In this document: positions 45,273 to 53,758 of the stretch, piece after piece
Numbering within the stretch: position 1 is the stretch's first letter
Layout: every line of letters starts with the position of its first letter
NCBI GenBank assembly: GCA_009926935.1
Contig: RFNZ01000008.1
Span: forward strand, 1-64,000
Source: Pseudomonadota bacterium
GTDB lineage: Bacteria; Pseudomonadota; Alphaproteobacteria; Micavibrionales; UBA1664
Reading direction: 5' to 3'
DNA length: 64,000 nucleotides
Program-made: the position numbers and the translations under genes
The notes under the pieces: model-generated
What the model saw: only the letters and a program-made list of their open reading frames with translations
What the model was told of the DNA's origin: nothing
Databases searched by the model: none

Positions 45273-47816
45273 ATGACCGAGACATTTGCAAGCTGGAAAT
45301 TCAAACCCGAACCCGAGTGCGTGGCCGCGCTTTTGGCGGCCCTGCCCCAAAACGATGCCGCACGCCAGCGTGTGGCGCAGCAAGCGCGGGTGCTGATTGA
45401 CGGCGCCCGCGCCCACAAGGGCATGAGCCGCTTGCACACCCTAGTTGAAGGGTTTTCGCTTTCCACGCGCGAAGGTATTGCGCTCATGGCGCTGGCCGAG
45501 GCGCTTTTGCGTATCCCCGACCCCGCGACCATTGAAGCGATGCTGGAAGACAAACTTTCGGACGCCGATTTTGAAAAACTGTTCGGGCAAGCAACAGACT
45601 GGATGAGCCGCGTTTCGGGCTTTGGCCTTAAGCTCACGCAAAACGTGATGGGCAGCATGAGTAAACGTATGGGGATGCCCGTTATCAGGCGTGCCGCCGT
45701 GGAGGGCGTTAAAATCTTAGGCGGTGCTTTCGTGATGGGGGAAAGCATTGAAGACGCGCTTGCCCATGCCAATGACCATCCGCGCCAGACGGCGTGGTCT
45801 TTTGACATGCTGGGTGAGGGCGCGCGCACGACGGCGGACGCCGAAAAATATTTCAATGCTTACGCGCATGCGATTTCGGTTGTGGGGCGAAGCGTTGTCG
45901 ACCGCAAGACAGATGTCGTGCGACGCCACGGGATATCGGTTAAATTATCAGCGCTGCATCCGCGCTATACGGCCTCGCAGGCCGCGCGCTGTGTGCCGGA
46001 ACTGGCCGAACGCCTAACCGAGCTTTGCCGCCTCGCTGCCGAAACCGGGCTTAATTTAACCGTCGATGCCGAGGAAACCGAGCGGCTGGCGCTGTCGCTA
46101 CAAATTATTGATCAAGCGCTCAAAGCCCCTTACCTCAAACACTGGGACGGGTTTGGCATGGCCGTACAAGCCTACGGCAAGCGCGCCTTCCCGCTGACAC
46201 GCGAACTTATTACGTGGGCCAGCACCCATAACCGCAAGCTTGGCATCAGGCTTGTGAAAGGCGCTTACTGGGATTCTGAAATTAAACGCGCGCAAGTGGC
46301 CAACCTGCCCGATTACCCTGTTTTTACGCGCAAGAGCCATACCGACCTTTCGTATCTTGCCTGCGCGCAGATGCTCATCGACAACCGCGCCTATGTGACG
46401 CCGCTTTTTGGCACGCATAACGCCACAACCACCGCGGCCATACTTGATATGGCGGGCAATAACCGTACGGGATTCGCCTTCCAGCGGCTTTACGGCATGG
46501 GGGAAGGTTTGCATGCGCAGTTGATGGCAATGGATATCCCCTGCAGCGTGTACGCGCCTGTGGGGCCGCATACACAGTTGCTGGCGTATCTGGTGCGGCG
46601 CCTTCTTGAAAACGGGGCCAATGCATCGTTTGTCAACAAGCTCGCCGATAAAACCATTTCCGTCGACAAGCTGATTGACGACCCCGCGAAAGTATCGCGC
46701 GAGACAAAAGGGTTGCCGCACCCGAAAATTGTTAGGCCCGATGCCCTGTTTGCCCCCGAGCGGGGCAACAGTGCCGGCTACGATTTGGGCGAGCGGGATG
46801 CCTTAAAAGCCCTAGAAGACGCCGCGCGCAGAGCCGTTGGCGGGCAAGTTCGCGTGGCCACAAGTATTGTAAGCGGGCAGGTTCGCCGTGGGCCTTTGTC
46901 GCTTACACTGCGGTCACCGGCTGACAGCAGCGTTGTTGCCTCTGAATTTTGGGCGGCAGACGAAGGTATTGTGAGCGATGCGTTTTTAAGCGTGGCCGAG
47001 GGCGCACGCGGCTGGCGCACAACCCCGCCTGACCAACGCGCGCAGGTGCTGGAACGCATGGCCGATTTGCTTGAAAAGCACCGCGATGAATTTGTGGGCC
47101 TTTGCAGTATCGAAGCGGGCAAGACACTGGCGGACGGAATTGCCGAGGTGCGGGAAGCCGTTGATTTTTGCCGCTACTACGCCGTGCAGGCGCGCAAGCT
47201 ATTTGGCGTGGCAACGACATTGCCTGGCCCCACGGGTGAACAGAACAGCATACGCCTTGAAGCACGCGGGATTTTTGCGTGCATATCGCCGTGGAATTTC
47301 CCGCTTGCGATTTTTATGGGGCAGATTGCGGCCGCCTTGGCCGCTGGCAATACAGTTGTGGCCAAGCCCGCCGAACAAACACCGTTTATTGCAACGCGCG
47401 CGGTACAGTTATTGCTGGAGGCAGGTTTGCCCGCGAATGCGATTGCCTTGGTACAAGGTGATGGCCGCGTGGGGGAAATGGTTGTCGCCAACCGCCGCGT
47501 GGCTGGCGTTTGTTTTACGGGTTCGAATGCGGCGGCGAAGGCCATCCATAAATCACTCGCTGACAGGCCGGGGCCGATTGTACCGCTGATTGCCGAGACA
47601 GGCGGGATTAACGCCATGATTGTCGATTCAACGGCTCTCCCTGAACAAGTGGTTGATGATGCGATTGTAAGCGCGTTTACATCGGCAGGGCAGCGATGCA
47701 GTGCCCTACGCCTTTTATGCCTACAGGAAGACATTGCCGACACCGTGAGGTGCCATGTACGAGCTGAATGTTGGAAACCCCGCCGAGTTATCGAGCGATA
47801 TTGGCCCGCTGATTGA
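45273..47816 (+). CDS. putA: Bifunctional proline dehydrogenase/P5C dehydrogenase PutA, N-terminal part (frameshifted)
   Basis: PutA oxidises proline to glutamate in two steps. This 847-residue frame holds the complete proline dehydrogenase barrel ([46 protein letters not shown]). It also has most of the aldehyde dehydrogenase domain: [39 protein letters not shown] and the catalytic Cys in [10 protein letters not shown]. It then runs out of frame after IADTV (V at 47745-47747) and ends at 47816 with unrelated residues. The family continues about 190 residues more, and these are found in the +1 frame from 47749. ATG 45273 is the start. Either a genuine mutation or an assembly error. Confidence 0.9.
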   Translation: MTETFASWKFKPEPECVAALLAALPQNDAARQRVAQQARVLIDGARAHKGMSRLHTLVEGFSLSTREGIALMALAEALLRIPDPATIEAMLEDKLSDADFEKLFGQATDWMSRVSGFGLKLTQNVMGSMSKRMGMPVIRRAAVEGVKILGGAFVMGESIEDALAHANDHPRQTAWSFDMLGEGARTTADAEKYFNAYAHAISVVGRSVVDRKTDVVRRHGISVKLSALHPRYTASQAARCVPELAERLTELCRLAAETGLNLTVDAEETERLALSLQIIDQALKAPYLKHWDGFGMAVQAYGKRAFPLTRELITWASTHNRKLGIRLVKGAYWDSEIKRAQVANLPDYPVFTRKSHTDLSYLACAQMLIDNRAYVTPLFGTHNATTTAAILDMAGNNRTGFAFQRLYGMGEGLHAQLMAMDIPCSVYAPVGPHTQLLAYLVRRLLENGANASFVNKLADKTISVDKLIDDPAKVSRETKGLPHPKIVRPDALFAPERGNSAGYDLGERDALKALEDAARRAVGGQVRVATSIVSGQVRRGPLSLTLRSPADSSVVASEFWAADEGIVSDAFLSVAEGARGWRTTPPDQRAQVLERMADLLEKHRDEFVGLCSIEAGKTLADGIAEVREAVDFCRYYAVQARKLFGVATTLPGPTGEQNSIRLEARGIFACISPWNFPLAIFMGQIAAALAAGNTVVAKPAEQTPFIATRAVQLLLEAGLPANAIALVQGDGRVGEMVVANRRVAGVCFTGSNAAAKAIHKSLADRPGPIVPLIAETGGINAMIVDSTALPEQVVDDAIVSAFTSAGQRCSALRLLCLQEDIADTVRCHVRAECWKPRRVIERYWPAD

Positions 47817-48327
47817 TGAAGAAGCGCTGTCGATTGTGCAGCGGCATAAGTCACGCTTGCGGGGCGGAAGCCGCGCGATTGCCGAAGTGCCGATGGATAA
47901 GGCGCTGAGCGGCCGCGGGCATTACAGCGCGCCAATGGCGGCTGAAATACGGTCGATTGACGACCTTGACCGCGAAGTATTCGGCCCCGTTTTGCACATC
48001 CTGCGCTACAAGGCCGAAGACCGCATGGACCTGCTAGACGCCATCAACCGCAAGGGCTTTGGGCTTACCTTTGGTATTCATTCGCGCGTGTGGGCCACGC
48101 AAAGGGCGCTGGCCGCGGGCGCGCGGGCGGGGAACGTGTACATCAACCGCGGCATGATTGGTGCGGTTGTGGGCGTACAGCCTTTTGGCGGTATGGGCCT
48201 ATCAGGCACCGGCCCCAAGGCGGGGGGGCCGCATTACCTGTATGCGTTTGCGACCGAAAAAGTCATCAGCATTGACACAACAGCCGCCGGCGGCAATGCA
48301 ACCCTTGTGACATTGGATGAGGGTTAG
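47755..48327 (+). CDS. putA: PutA C-terminal part (frameshifted remainder)
   Basis: 190 residues from ATG 47755, continuing PutA in another frame. It begins where the family reads GAM-E-R-GNP (here GGT GCC ATG from 47749, then [20 protein letters not shown]). It contains EVFGPVLHI with the NAD-contacting Glu, GLTFGIHSR, VYINRGMIGAVVGVQPFGGM and the dimerisation tail. Compared with E. coli PutA, about four codons between IADHT and GAM are reduced to a single base, consistent with an 11-nt loss. Without this part the P5C dehydrogenase would be inactive. An ATG is present, but no Shine-Dalgarno is seen. Confidence 0.85.
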   Translation: MYELNVGNPAELSSDIGPLIDEEALSIVQRHKSRLRGGSRAIAEVPMDKALSGRGHYSAPMAAEIRSIDDLDREVFGPVLHILRYKAEDRMDLLDAINRKGFGLTFGIHSRVWATQRALAAGARAGNVYINRGMIGAVVGVQPFGGMGLSGTGPKAGGPHYLYAFATEKVISIDTTAAGGNATLVTLDEG

Positions 48328-48330
48328 GCC

Positions 48331-49602
48331 ATGAACATTTTAGTGATAGGAAGCGGCGGGCGCGAACACGCCCTATGCTGGCGTTTAAAACAATCAGCCA
48401 GCTGCAAGGCTGTTCACTGCGCCCCTGGCAACCCCGGCATTGAAAGTGTTGCGACGTGCCATGCGGTATCGGTCGACGATATAAACGGGTTGGTTGCCCT
48501 TGCCCAAAAACTGGGTGTTGATTTGGTGGTGGTCGGCCCTGAAGCGCCGCTTGTGGCGGGCGTGGCCGATGCCATGCGCGCGGCCGGTATTGCCACCTTC
48601 GGGCCATCGAAAGCCGCCGCACAACTTGAGGGTTCGAAAGCGTTTTTGAAGGATTTTTTTGCGCGGCATAAACTGCCCACGGCTGCCTACAAAACCTTTA
48701 CCGATGCCGATGCCGCATACGCCTATATTGATGCCATGGGTGCGCCGATTGTTGTTAAAACGAGCGGGCTTGCCGCAGGCAAAGGTGTCACGGTTGCGAT
48801 GACCACGGGTGAGGCCAAAGAGGCTGCGCGCGAGATGCTTTCAGGCGCGCTTTTTGGTGATGCCGGACGCACAATTGTGATTGAAGAATTTTTGGAAGGC
48901 GAAGAAATCAGTTACTTTGCGATTTGCAGCGGCACTGATTTTTTACCCCTTGGCTCAGCCCAAGACCACAAGCGCGTGGGCGATGGCGATACCGGCCCCA
49001 ACACCGGCGGCATGGGCGCTTACAGCCCCGCGCGCCTGATGACACCGGCGCTTGAAAAACTGGTAAACGAAACGATTATCCAGCCGACGCTTGACGGCAT
49101 GGCCGCCGAAGGTAATCCGTTCCACGGAGTTTTATTTGCGGGGCTGATGATGACAAAACAGGGACCGAAGTTGCTGGAATACAACGTGCGTTTTGGCGAC
49201 CCCGAATGCCAGACGCTGATGATGCGGCTGACGGGTGATTTTGCCGCCGTATTGATGGCAGCCGCCAAAGGGCAACTAGCGGATGCCAAAAAAGATTTTT
49301 CAATGAAGGACACCCATAGTGTGTGCGTTGTGATGGCGGCGACTGGTTACCCCGGTGCCTACAAAAAAGGCACGGTGATACGTGGGCTTGAGCAAGCCAA
49401 TACGGACGGCGCGATTGTTTTCCATGCCGGTACAAAAAGAAGTGCGGACGGGCACATTGTAGCCGATGGTGGCCGCGTGCTTGGTGTGAGCGCGGTGGCT
49501 GGCGATGTGAAGACAGCGCGTGCGGTTGCCTATGCCGCTGTTGACCGCGTTGAATGGCCCGAAGGTTTTTGCAGACGGGATATAGGCTGGCGAGTGGCTT
49601 GA
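48331..49602 (+). CDS. purD: Phosphoribosylamine-glycine ligase
   Basis: Second step of purine synthesis: joins glycine to phosphoribosylamine with ATP. 423 residues, usual length. ATP-grasp fold: MNILVIGSGGREHALCWRL, DLVVVGPEAPLVAGVAD, GPSKAAAQLEGSKAFLKDF, VVKTSGLAAGKGVTVA, GDGDTGPNTGGMGAYSPA and EYNVRFGDPECQTLMMRL. The start is 3 bp after the end of putA, so transcription probably continues from there. The C-terminus ends slightly differently from E. coli, but the enzyme is complete. Confidence 0.97.
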   Translation: MNILVIGSGGREHALCWRLKQSASCKAVHCAPGNPGIESVATCHAVSVDDINGLVALAQKLGVDLVVVGPEAPLVAGVADAMRAAGIATFGPSKAAAQLEGSKAFLKDFFARHKLPTAAYKTFTDADAAYAYIDAMGAPIVVKTSGLAAGKGVTVAMTTGEAKEAAREMLSGALFGDAGRTIVIEEFLEGEEISYFAICSGTDFLPLGSAQDHKRVGDGDTGPNTGGMGAYSPARLMTPALEKLVNETIIQPTLDGMAAEGNPFHGVLFAGLMMTKQGPKLLEYNVRFGDPECQTLMMRLTGDFAAVLMAAAKGQLADAKKDFSMKDTHSVCVVMAATGYPGAYKKGTVIRGLEQANTDGAIVFHAGTKRSADGHIVADGGRVLGVSAVAGDVKTARAVAYAAVDRVEWPEGFCRRDIGWRVA

Positions 49603-49630
49603 AGGGATTCTAATACAGAGGCACGGAGAG

Positions 49631-49745
49631 TTTTACCGCTAAGGGCGCTAAGAATGCGCTAAGGACCGCTAAGAAGGATTAGTACTATTCTCTTAGCGTA
49701 ACTTCGCCCCCTTAGCGTTCTTAGCGGTAAAATTTATGGATTGCT
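49631..49745. repeat. Phased-heptamer palindromic repeat, copy 1
   Basis: Terminal arms TTTTACCGCTAAG (49631-49643) and CTTAGCGGTAAAA (49720-49732) are perfect inverses. Inside, CGCTAAG occurs four times at 49637, 49646, 49657 and 49667. Its complement CTTAGCG occurs at 49692, 49711 and 49720. Spacing within the left arm is 9, 11 and 10 nt, about one helical turn. Copy 2 lies exactly 295 bp downstream. Confidence 0.85.
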
Positions 49746-49776
49746 TCGGCTTCGCCTCGCAATGACGGATAAGAAG

Positions 49777-49890
49777 GTTTTTTAACCGCGAAGGCGCGAA
49801 GATGCGAAGTTCTTCCATCGTCATCATGCCCGCCCACGAGCGGGCATCCAGCTGGTTTTGTTTACCGTGGACCCCCGCCTTCGCGGGGGT
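49777..49890. repeat. REP-like repeats shared with the 43.8-kb intergenic region
   Basis: The 23-nt segment at 49777-49799 is identical to 43752-43774. It continues into CGCGAAG-type heptamers (CCGCGAAGG, CGCGAAG, TGCGAAG), a degenerate form of the neighbouring CGCTAAG array. The hairpin at 49871-49890 (ACCCCCGC-CTTC-GCGGGGGT) differs from 43858-43877 only in the outer pairs. Noncoding. Confidence 0.72.
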
Positions 49891-49925
49891 GACGGAAGAT
49901 GGGACGGCGGGGGTGACGGAGAGGG

Positions 49926-50040
49926 TTTTACCGCTAAGGGCGCTAAGAATGCGCTAAGGACCGCTAAGAAGGATTAGTACTGTTCTCTTAGCGTAACTTC
50001 GTATCCTTAGCGTTCTTAGCGGTAAAATTTGTGGATTGCT
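49926..50040. repeat. Phased-heptamer palindromic repeat, copy 2
   Basis: Direct copy of 49631-49745 at a constant offset of 295 bp. I count five substitutions (one at 49983, three in the right arm near 50002-50004, one near 50031), about 96% identity. All four CGCTAAG and three CTTAGCG heptamers are kept. Conservation of the heptamers and arms while the loop and linker vary suggests that the palindrome is what is maintained. Confidence 0.85.
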
Positions 50041-50094
50041 TTGCTCCCGCTCGTGATGACGGTCAAGAACTTACGTATAGCGACATACTGCAAT

Positions 50095-50124
50095 AAAAAA
50101 CCCCGCTGGTGCGGGGCTTTTTTT
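50095..50124 (-). terminator. Intrinsic terminator (bidirectional shape)
   Basis: Stem CCCCGC (50101-50106) / GCGGGG (50111-50116) with loop TGGT, flanked by A6 on one side and T7 on the other. It lies 14 nt after the stop of the minus-strand gene at 50138. It would also stop transcripts coming from the purD side. Confidence 0.9.
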
Positions 50125-50137
50125 ATTTCAGAAAAAT

Positions 50138-50764
50138 TTAGGCGATCGGGGCGTTGACGCGCACTGGCAGGTCTTGCGCCAATGGATCATCGTCCGTCAT
50201 TTCGATCATGCCAGTTGGCTGGACCGCGAAATTGGAGAAAAATAGCGCGTTTGAATAATAGACAATCGCATCACACAGCCAGAAACCTTCGGCATTTTTG
50301 CCTTCGAATGTGGCGGGGCGGATTGTGCCCTCGATCACGCGGCGGGTTGTATCATCCATCTCGCGCGGCATGCCGTGCGTATCCATACTTTCGGAGACCA
50401 GAAACGGACCATCTTCGCCGCGCACGAAAAAGCAGAAAAAGCGTAAGTAATCGAGCACGTTTTCATCGGTCACGCGAATTGGCGCATCGGCATTTGTTTG
50501 GTGAATGGGCGGGCTTGTGCCGTCAAGGCGGGTCAACTGCCCCTGATTGGCGAGATAATAAACGGACAGGTTTTCAGGGACCCATGTGCGGTCACGCAGG
50601 CGGATAAGCACCACTTGCTCATAAAAAGGCAGGCTGCGCCATTTGACCTCGGTTGTATCGGCGCTGGTGCGGTGGCGGCCATCGATAGTACCTACTTGGG
50701 TGATAAAGCCCGCGAGTTCCTCACCTTTTACGGCATTCCAGTTGTTATCATCGTCAAACAGCAT
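50138..50764 (-). CDS. Hypothetical protein
   Basis: 208 residues, not recognised. Soluble and acidic, beginning MLFDDDNNWNAVKGEELAGF, with a beta-rich central part (SVYYLANQGQLTRLDGT) and a long segment LDYLRFFCFFVRGEDGPFLV. No signal peptide or clear membrane span. The gene ends at a strong intrinsic terminator, and its promoter must lie in the 50.8-kb region, so it is probably monocistronic. Confidence 0.75.
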   Translation of the reverse strand: MLFDDDNNWNAVKGEELAGFITQVGTIDGRHRTSADTTEVKWRSLPFYEQVVLIRLRDRTWVPENLSVYYLANQGQLTRLDGTSPPIHQTNADAPIRVTDENVLDYLRFFCFFVRGEDGPFLVSESMDTHGMPREMDDTTRRVIEGTIRPATFEGKNAEGFWLCDAIVYYSNALFFSNFAVQPTGMIEMTDDDPLAQDLPVRVNAPIA

Positions 50765-50822
50765 GTGTAATTTCCTAAGCTTTGGTTCAGGTTAAGGCGA
50801 TTATATGGGTAAACGGCGCCGC

Positions 50823-50942
50823 TTACAAACCGTTAAAGCGGTTGCGGATTTTGGCTTCGGCCGGGCGACCTATCCAACCCGCCAGAAAAAAGACGGGGGA
50901 GATAAAAAAAGCGGTCATAGCTAAAGACATAATCATGGTCAT
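50823..50942 (-). CDS. Possible 39-residue single-span membrane peptide
   Basis: ATG 50942 to TAA 50823, preceded by AGGGAA about 9 nt upstream. It reads MTMIMSLAMTAFFISPVFFL followed by AGWIGRPAEAKIRNRFNGL: one hydrophobic helix of about 20 residues, then a basic tail, a normal inside-positive arrangement. Not recognised; it may be chance. The start signal and composition make it worth listing. Confidence 0.4.
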   Translation of the reverse strand: MTMIMSLAMTAFFISPVFFLAGWIGRPAEAKIRNRFNGL

Positions 50943-51020
50943 GGCGGCAGTTCCCTGGAGAGATTAAATGTGACTTCCCCCCATATATAGGGCAGAAAAT
51001 GTTAAAGAGATGTGAAGAGT

Positions 51021-51050
51021 TTGACTTTTCCGTGCCTTTTGGCTTATAAG
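51021..51050 (+). promoter_or_regulatory. Sigma-70 type promoter for rpmH-rnpA-yidD-yidC
   Basis: -35 TTGACT (51021-51026), 17-nt spacer, -10 TTATAA (51044-51049), or TATAAG with an 18-nt spacer. Expected transcription start about 30 nt before the rpmH ATG. Close to consensus, as expected for a ribosomal protein gene. Confidence 0.65.
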
Positions 51051-51087
51051 GCACCCACATCAAATTTTAAGGATTACGGAGAGCGCC

Positions 51088-51222
51088 ATGAAACGCAGCT
51101 ATCAACCCAGTAAACTTGTGCGCAAACGCCGCCACGGCTTCCGCGCCCGTATGGCTACGAAAAACGGTCGCAAGGTTCTTGCCCGCCGCCGTGCGAAAGG
51201 CCGCACCAAGCTCTCGGCCTAA
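51088..51222 (+). CDS. rpmH: 50S ribosomal protein L34
   Basis: 44 residues: [20 protein letters not shown], then [20 protein letters not shown] and KLSA. This is the complete L34 signature and length. ATG 51088 lies behind GGAGAG. It opens the rpmH-rnpA-yidD-yidC run; rnpA begins 7 bp after its stop. Confidence 0.97.
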   Translation: MKRSYQPSKLVRKRRHGFRARMATKNGRKVLARRRAKGRTKLSA

Positions 51223-51229
51223 GGCCGTC

Positions 51230-51610
51230 ATGCCCAACACAGGCACCAAAATACCGGGCCGCCTTAAAAGGCGGTCTGATTTTTTGCGCGTTCAACAATC
51301 GGGCAAAAAATGGGTTGCCCCCACCGTGATTGTACAGACCGGCATGGGTGATGAGGTTATCGGTACACGTATCGGTTTTACCGCTACCAAAAAACTCGGC
51401 AATGCCGTTACCCGTAACCGCGTCAAACGTCGCCTGCGTATGGCCGTGCGCGAGGCCCTTGGGCTTGTCACGCCGGCCTTCGATATCGTCCTTGTGGGCC
51501 GTGCCGAAACCGCCACCTGCCCTTATGCGAGCCTTGTCAAAGACCTGCGCTGGTGCCTCAAACGCCTTGAAATACTACCTCATGAAAAACCTGCTCACGC
51601 CACTTCTTAA
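51230..51610 (+). CDS. rnpA: Ribonuclease P protein component
   Basis: Protein subunit that helps RNase P RNA mature the 5' ends of tRNAs. 126 residues. LKRRSDFLRVQQSGKKW starts the domain; the RNA-binding signature FTATKKLGNAVTRNRVKRRL is intact. ATG 51230 is chosen because the domain begins a few residues in; the frame is open further upstream through rpmH by chance. Its 3' end overlaps yidD by 29 bp. Confidence 0.96.
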   Translation: MPNTGTKIPGRLKRRSDFLRVQQSGKKWVAPTVIVQTGMGDEVIGTRIGFTATKKLGNAVTRNRVKRRLRMAVREALGLVTPAFDIVLVGRAETATCPYASLVKDLRWCLKRLEILPHEKPAHATS

Positions 51611-51836
51611 GGCGCCTGTTTACGCCTATCGCTATGCGATTTCACCGCTTCTCGGGCCGCGATGCCGTTTTACGCCCACATGTTCCGAATACTGCTTGCA
51701 GGCCCTTGAAAAACATGGTCCATTCCGTGGGCTGTGGCTCACGGCAGGGCGGCTTTTACGCTGCCATCCGTGGTCCGGGCGCGAGGGTTATGACCCCGTG
51801 CCCGACACCACACAAGACAACCAAAGCAAACGATAA
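51582..51836 (+). CDS. yidD: Membrane protein insertion efficiency factor YidD
   Basis: Small membrane-associated protein that assists YidC. 84 residues from ATG 51582, in a frame different from rnpA with 29 bp overlap. Signature: ISPLLGPRCRFTPTCSEYCL, then GLWLTAGRLLRCHPWSGREG followed by YDPVP. Three conserved Cys are present. The N-terminus forms an amphipathic helix. yidC starts 11 bp after its stop. Confidence 0.95.
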   Translation: MKNLLTPLLKAPVYAYRYAISPLLGPRCRFTPTCSEYCLQALEKHGPFRGLWLTAGRLLRCHPWSGREGYDPVPDTTQDNQSKR

Positions 51837-51847
51837 AGAGTGACCTT

Positions 51848-53755
51848 ATGAACACGCCTCTGCACGGCCCCAACAACGGCCAGATGCACCCCGATGACAA
51901 ACGCAACCTCATCATTTTTCTGATTGCGTGTGTGCTTGCCTTTTTTGCCTATGACAGGTTTATCCACCAGCCGCAAATGAAAGCGCTGAACGCGCAGCGC
52001 ATTGCGGCCGAGGCCGCGAAGGCGCAGGCACCACTCAATGCAGCAACTGCGGGGCCGGTTACGCGCGAGGAAGCCCTGCAAGGCGCAACGCGTATTACGG
52101 TTGATAATGCTGACCTCCATGGCAGTATTGCGCTTTCCGGCGGGCGGATCGATGATCTTGCGCTCAAGCAATATTTTGAAACGGTTGAGCGCAAAGCACC
52201 TGTGATGCTGCTTTCACCCGCACGCACGGACAAGCCCTATTACGTTGATTTTGGATGGCTTGCAGCGCCCGGCGTTGATGCCGCGGTGCCCGGCACCGAC
52301 ACCGCATGGCGCATCAAAGAAGGCAGCGCCACGACCCTGACCAAAGATACGCCTGTCACCATCGTATGGAACAGCGGGCGCGGACTTACCTACGAGCGCA
52401 GCTACACCATGGACGGCGAGTATATGGTGACGGTTGCACAGTCAGTCACCAACAAAGGGGCGCAGCCCGTAACATTGCACCCATACGCATCGCTTACCCG
52501 TATGGGATTGCCTGCCGACTACATGAAAAACGCCGTGATGCATGAAGGCCCGATCGGCCATTTTGACGGCGAACTTCAGGAAGTTTCGTACCCCAAGCTT
52601 GATAAGGAACCGCGCCACGATTTTACAGGCTCCAAGGCATGGGCCGGGTTTACGGACAAATATTGGTTCACAGGACTTATCGGAGCTGATACCGACCAAA
52701 AAACCTACCGCTTTGTCCGCGCCGGCACCAAGGAAGCGCCGATCTACCAGATTGACATGACAGGCGCCGCGATGACGGTTGCGCCCGGTGCCACCGTAAC
52801 ACACAGCGTACGCAGCTATATCGGACCCAAGAAGCTTGATGTGCTGAACGCCTATGCCGAACGGCTTGGTATCGAGCGTTTTGACCTTGTGATCGATTTT
52901 GGCATGTTCTGGTTTTTGACCATTCCTTTCTTTCATATCCTGACATGGCTTGGGCATACCATCGGTTCCTTTGCCGTTGCCATTCTGGCTTTCACGGTGA
53001 TTTTGCGCTTGTGCGTTTTTCCACTCGCCAACAAATCATACCGCTCGTTTGCACGGCTTCGTAAAATCCAACCGAAGATGCTTGAAGTGCGCGAGAAGTA
53101 CGGCGAAGACCGCGCCAAGCTGCAACAGGCCATTTTTGAGCTGTATCAAAAAGAAAAAGTGAACCCGATGGCTGGATGCCTGCCTATCCTGATCCAGATT
53201 CCCATTTTCTTTGCGCTTTATAAAACGCTCTACATCACCATCGAAATGCGCCATGCGCCTTTCTGGGGATGGATCCATGATATGTCGGCTCCTGACTCGC
53301 ATTTTCTTTTGACGGGTTTCGGCGCATTTAACTGGAGCGTACCGACCTTTTTGCAGATCGGCGCCTGGCCTCTCATCATGGGCTTTACGCTTTATCTGCT
53401 CCAGCGCATGAACCCGCCAGCGCAGGATAAAGTGCAGGCGAAGGTGCTTGCCCTGATGCCTGTCATGATCACTTTCCTTATGGCGCACATGCCCGCGGGA
53501 CTTGTGATTTACTGGTCATGGAGCAACTGCCTTTCGGTCATCCAGCAATATGTGCTGATGCGGCAGGAAGGCGTTGAGGTGAAATTTTTCGGCAAGACGG
53601 ATGTCGAAAAGAAAATGGAAGATGCCGTGGCCCATGGCCCCGCGATCCACCCAGCGGCGCAGGAGATCGAGCGCGATCTTGAAGCCATTGAAGGCCAGGT
53701 GCTTGAAAAGACCATCTCACCACCCAAAAAAGGCGGTAAAAAGGGTAAGAGATAG
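51848..53755 (+). CDS. yidC: Membrane protein insertase YidC
   Basis: Inserts and folds inner-membrane proteins, alone or with SecYEG. 635 residues. An N-terminal anchor helix lies at about 20-37 (LIIFLIACVLAFFAYDRF), a large periplasmic beta-domain at about 65-345, then the five-helix core with NPMAGCLPILIQIPIFFALY and LVIYWSWSNCLSVIQQYVLM. The C-terminal tail is basic (KKGGKKGKR), as expected for ribosome contact. It ends the rpmH-rnpA-yidD-yidC run; the convergent acs stop is 3 bp away. Confidence 0.97.
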   Translation: MNTPLHGPNNGQMHPDDKRNLIIFLIACVLAFFAYDRFIHQPQMKALNAQRIAAEAAKAQAPLNAATAGPVTREEALQGATRITVDNADLHGSIALSGGRIDDLALKQYFETVERKAPVMLLSPARTDKPYYVDFGWLAAPGVDAAVPGTDTAWRIKEGSATTLTKDTPVTIVWNSGRGLTYERSYTMDGEYMVTVAQSVTNKGAQPVTLHPYASLTRMGLPADYMKNAVMHEGPIGHFDGELQEVSYPKLDKEPRHDFTGSKAWAGFTDKYWFTGLIGADTDQKTYRFVRAGTKEAPIYQIDMTGAAMTVAPGATVTHSVRSYIGPKKLDVLNAYAERLGIERFDLVIDFGMFWFLTIPFFHILTWLGHTIGSFAVAILAFTVILRLCVFPLANKSYRSFARLRKIQPKMLEVREKYGEDRAKLQQAIFELYQKEKVNPMAGCLPILIQIPIFFALYKTLYITIEMRHAPFWGWIHDMSAPDSHFLLTGFGAFNWSVPTFLQIGAWPLIMGFTLYLLQRMNPPAQDKVQAKVLALMPVMITFLMAHMPAGLVIYWSWSNCLSVIQQYVLMRQEGVEVKFFGKTDVEKKMEDAVAHGPAIHPAAQEIERDLEAIEGQVLEKTISPPKKGGKKGKR

Positions 53756-53758
53756 TTT

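Larger units (their letters stand above)
49603..50094. other. Gene-free, repeat-filled region after purD
   Basis: No credible gene in about 490 bp. It holds two 115-bp direct copies of a phased-heptamer palindrome. Between them lie a REP-type motif (GGATTGCTTCG...CGCAATGACG, 49737-49766), a 23-nt segment shared with 43752-43774, a palindrome ATGCCCGC...GCGGGCAT (49828-49849) and a hairpin ACCCCCGC-CTTC-GCGGGGGT (49871-49890). A degenerate second REP-type motif follows the second copy near 50034. Confidence 0.8.
50765..51087. other. Intergenic region upstream of rpmH
   Basis: 323 bp holding the rpmH promoter at its right end, the promoter region of the minus-strand gene at its left end, and one possible 39-residue membrane peptide frame (listed separately). 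No other structure is seen. Confidence 0.55.

Noticed and set aside
49631-50040. CRISPR array
   Set aside because: There are only two 115-bp copies, with internal heptamers at about 10 nt; no spacers of regular length and no cas genes.
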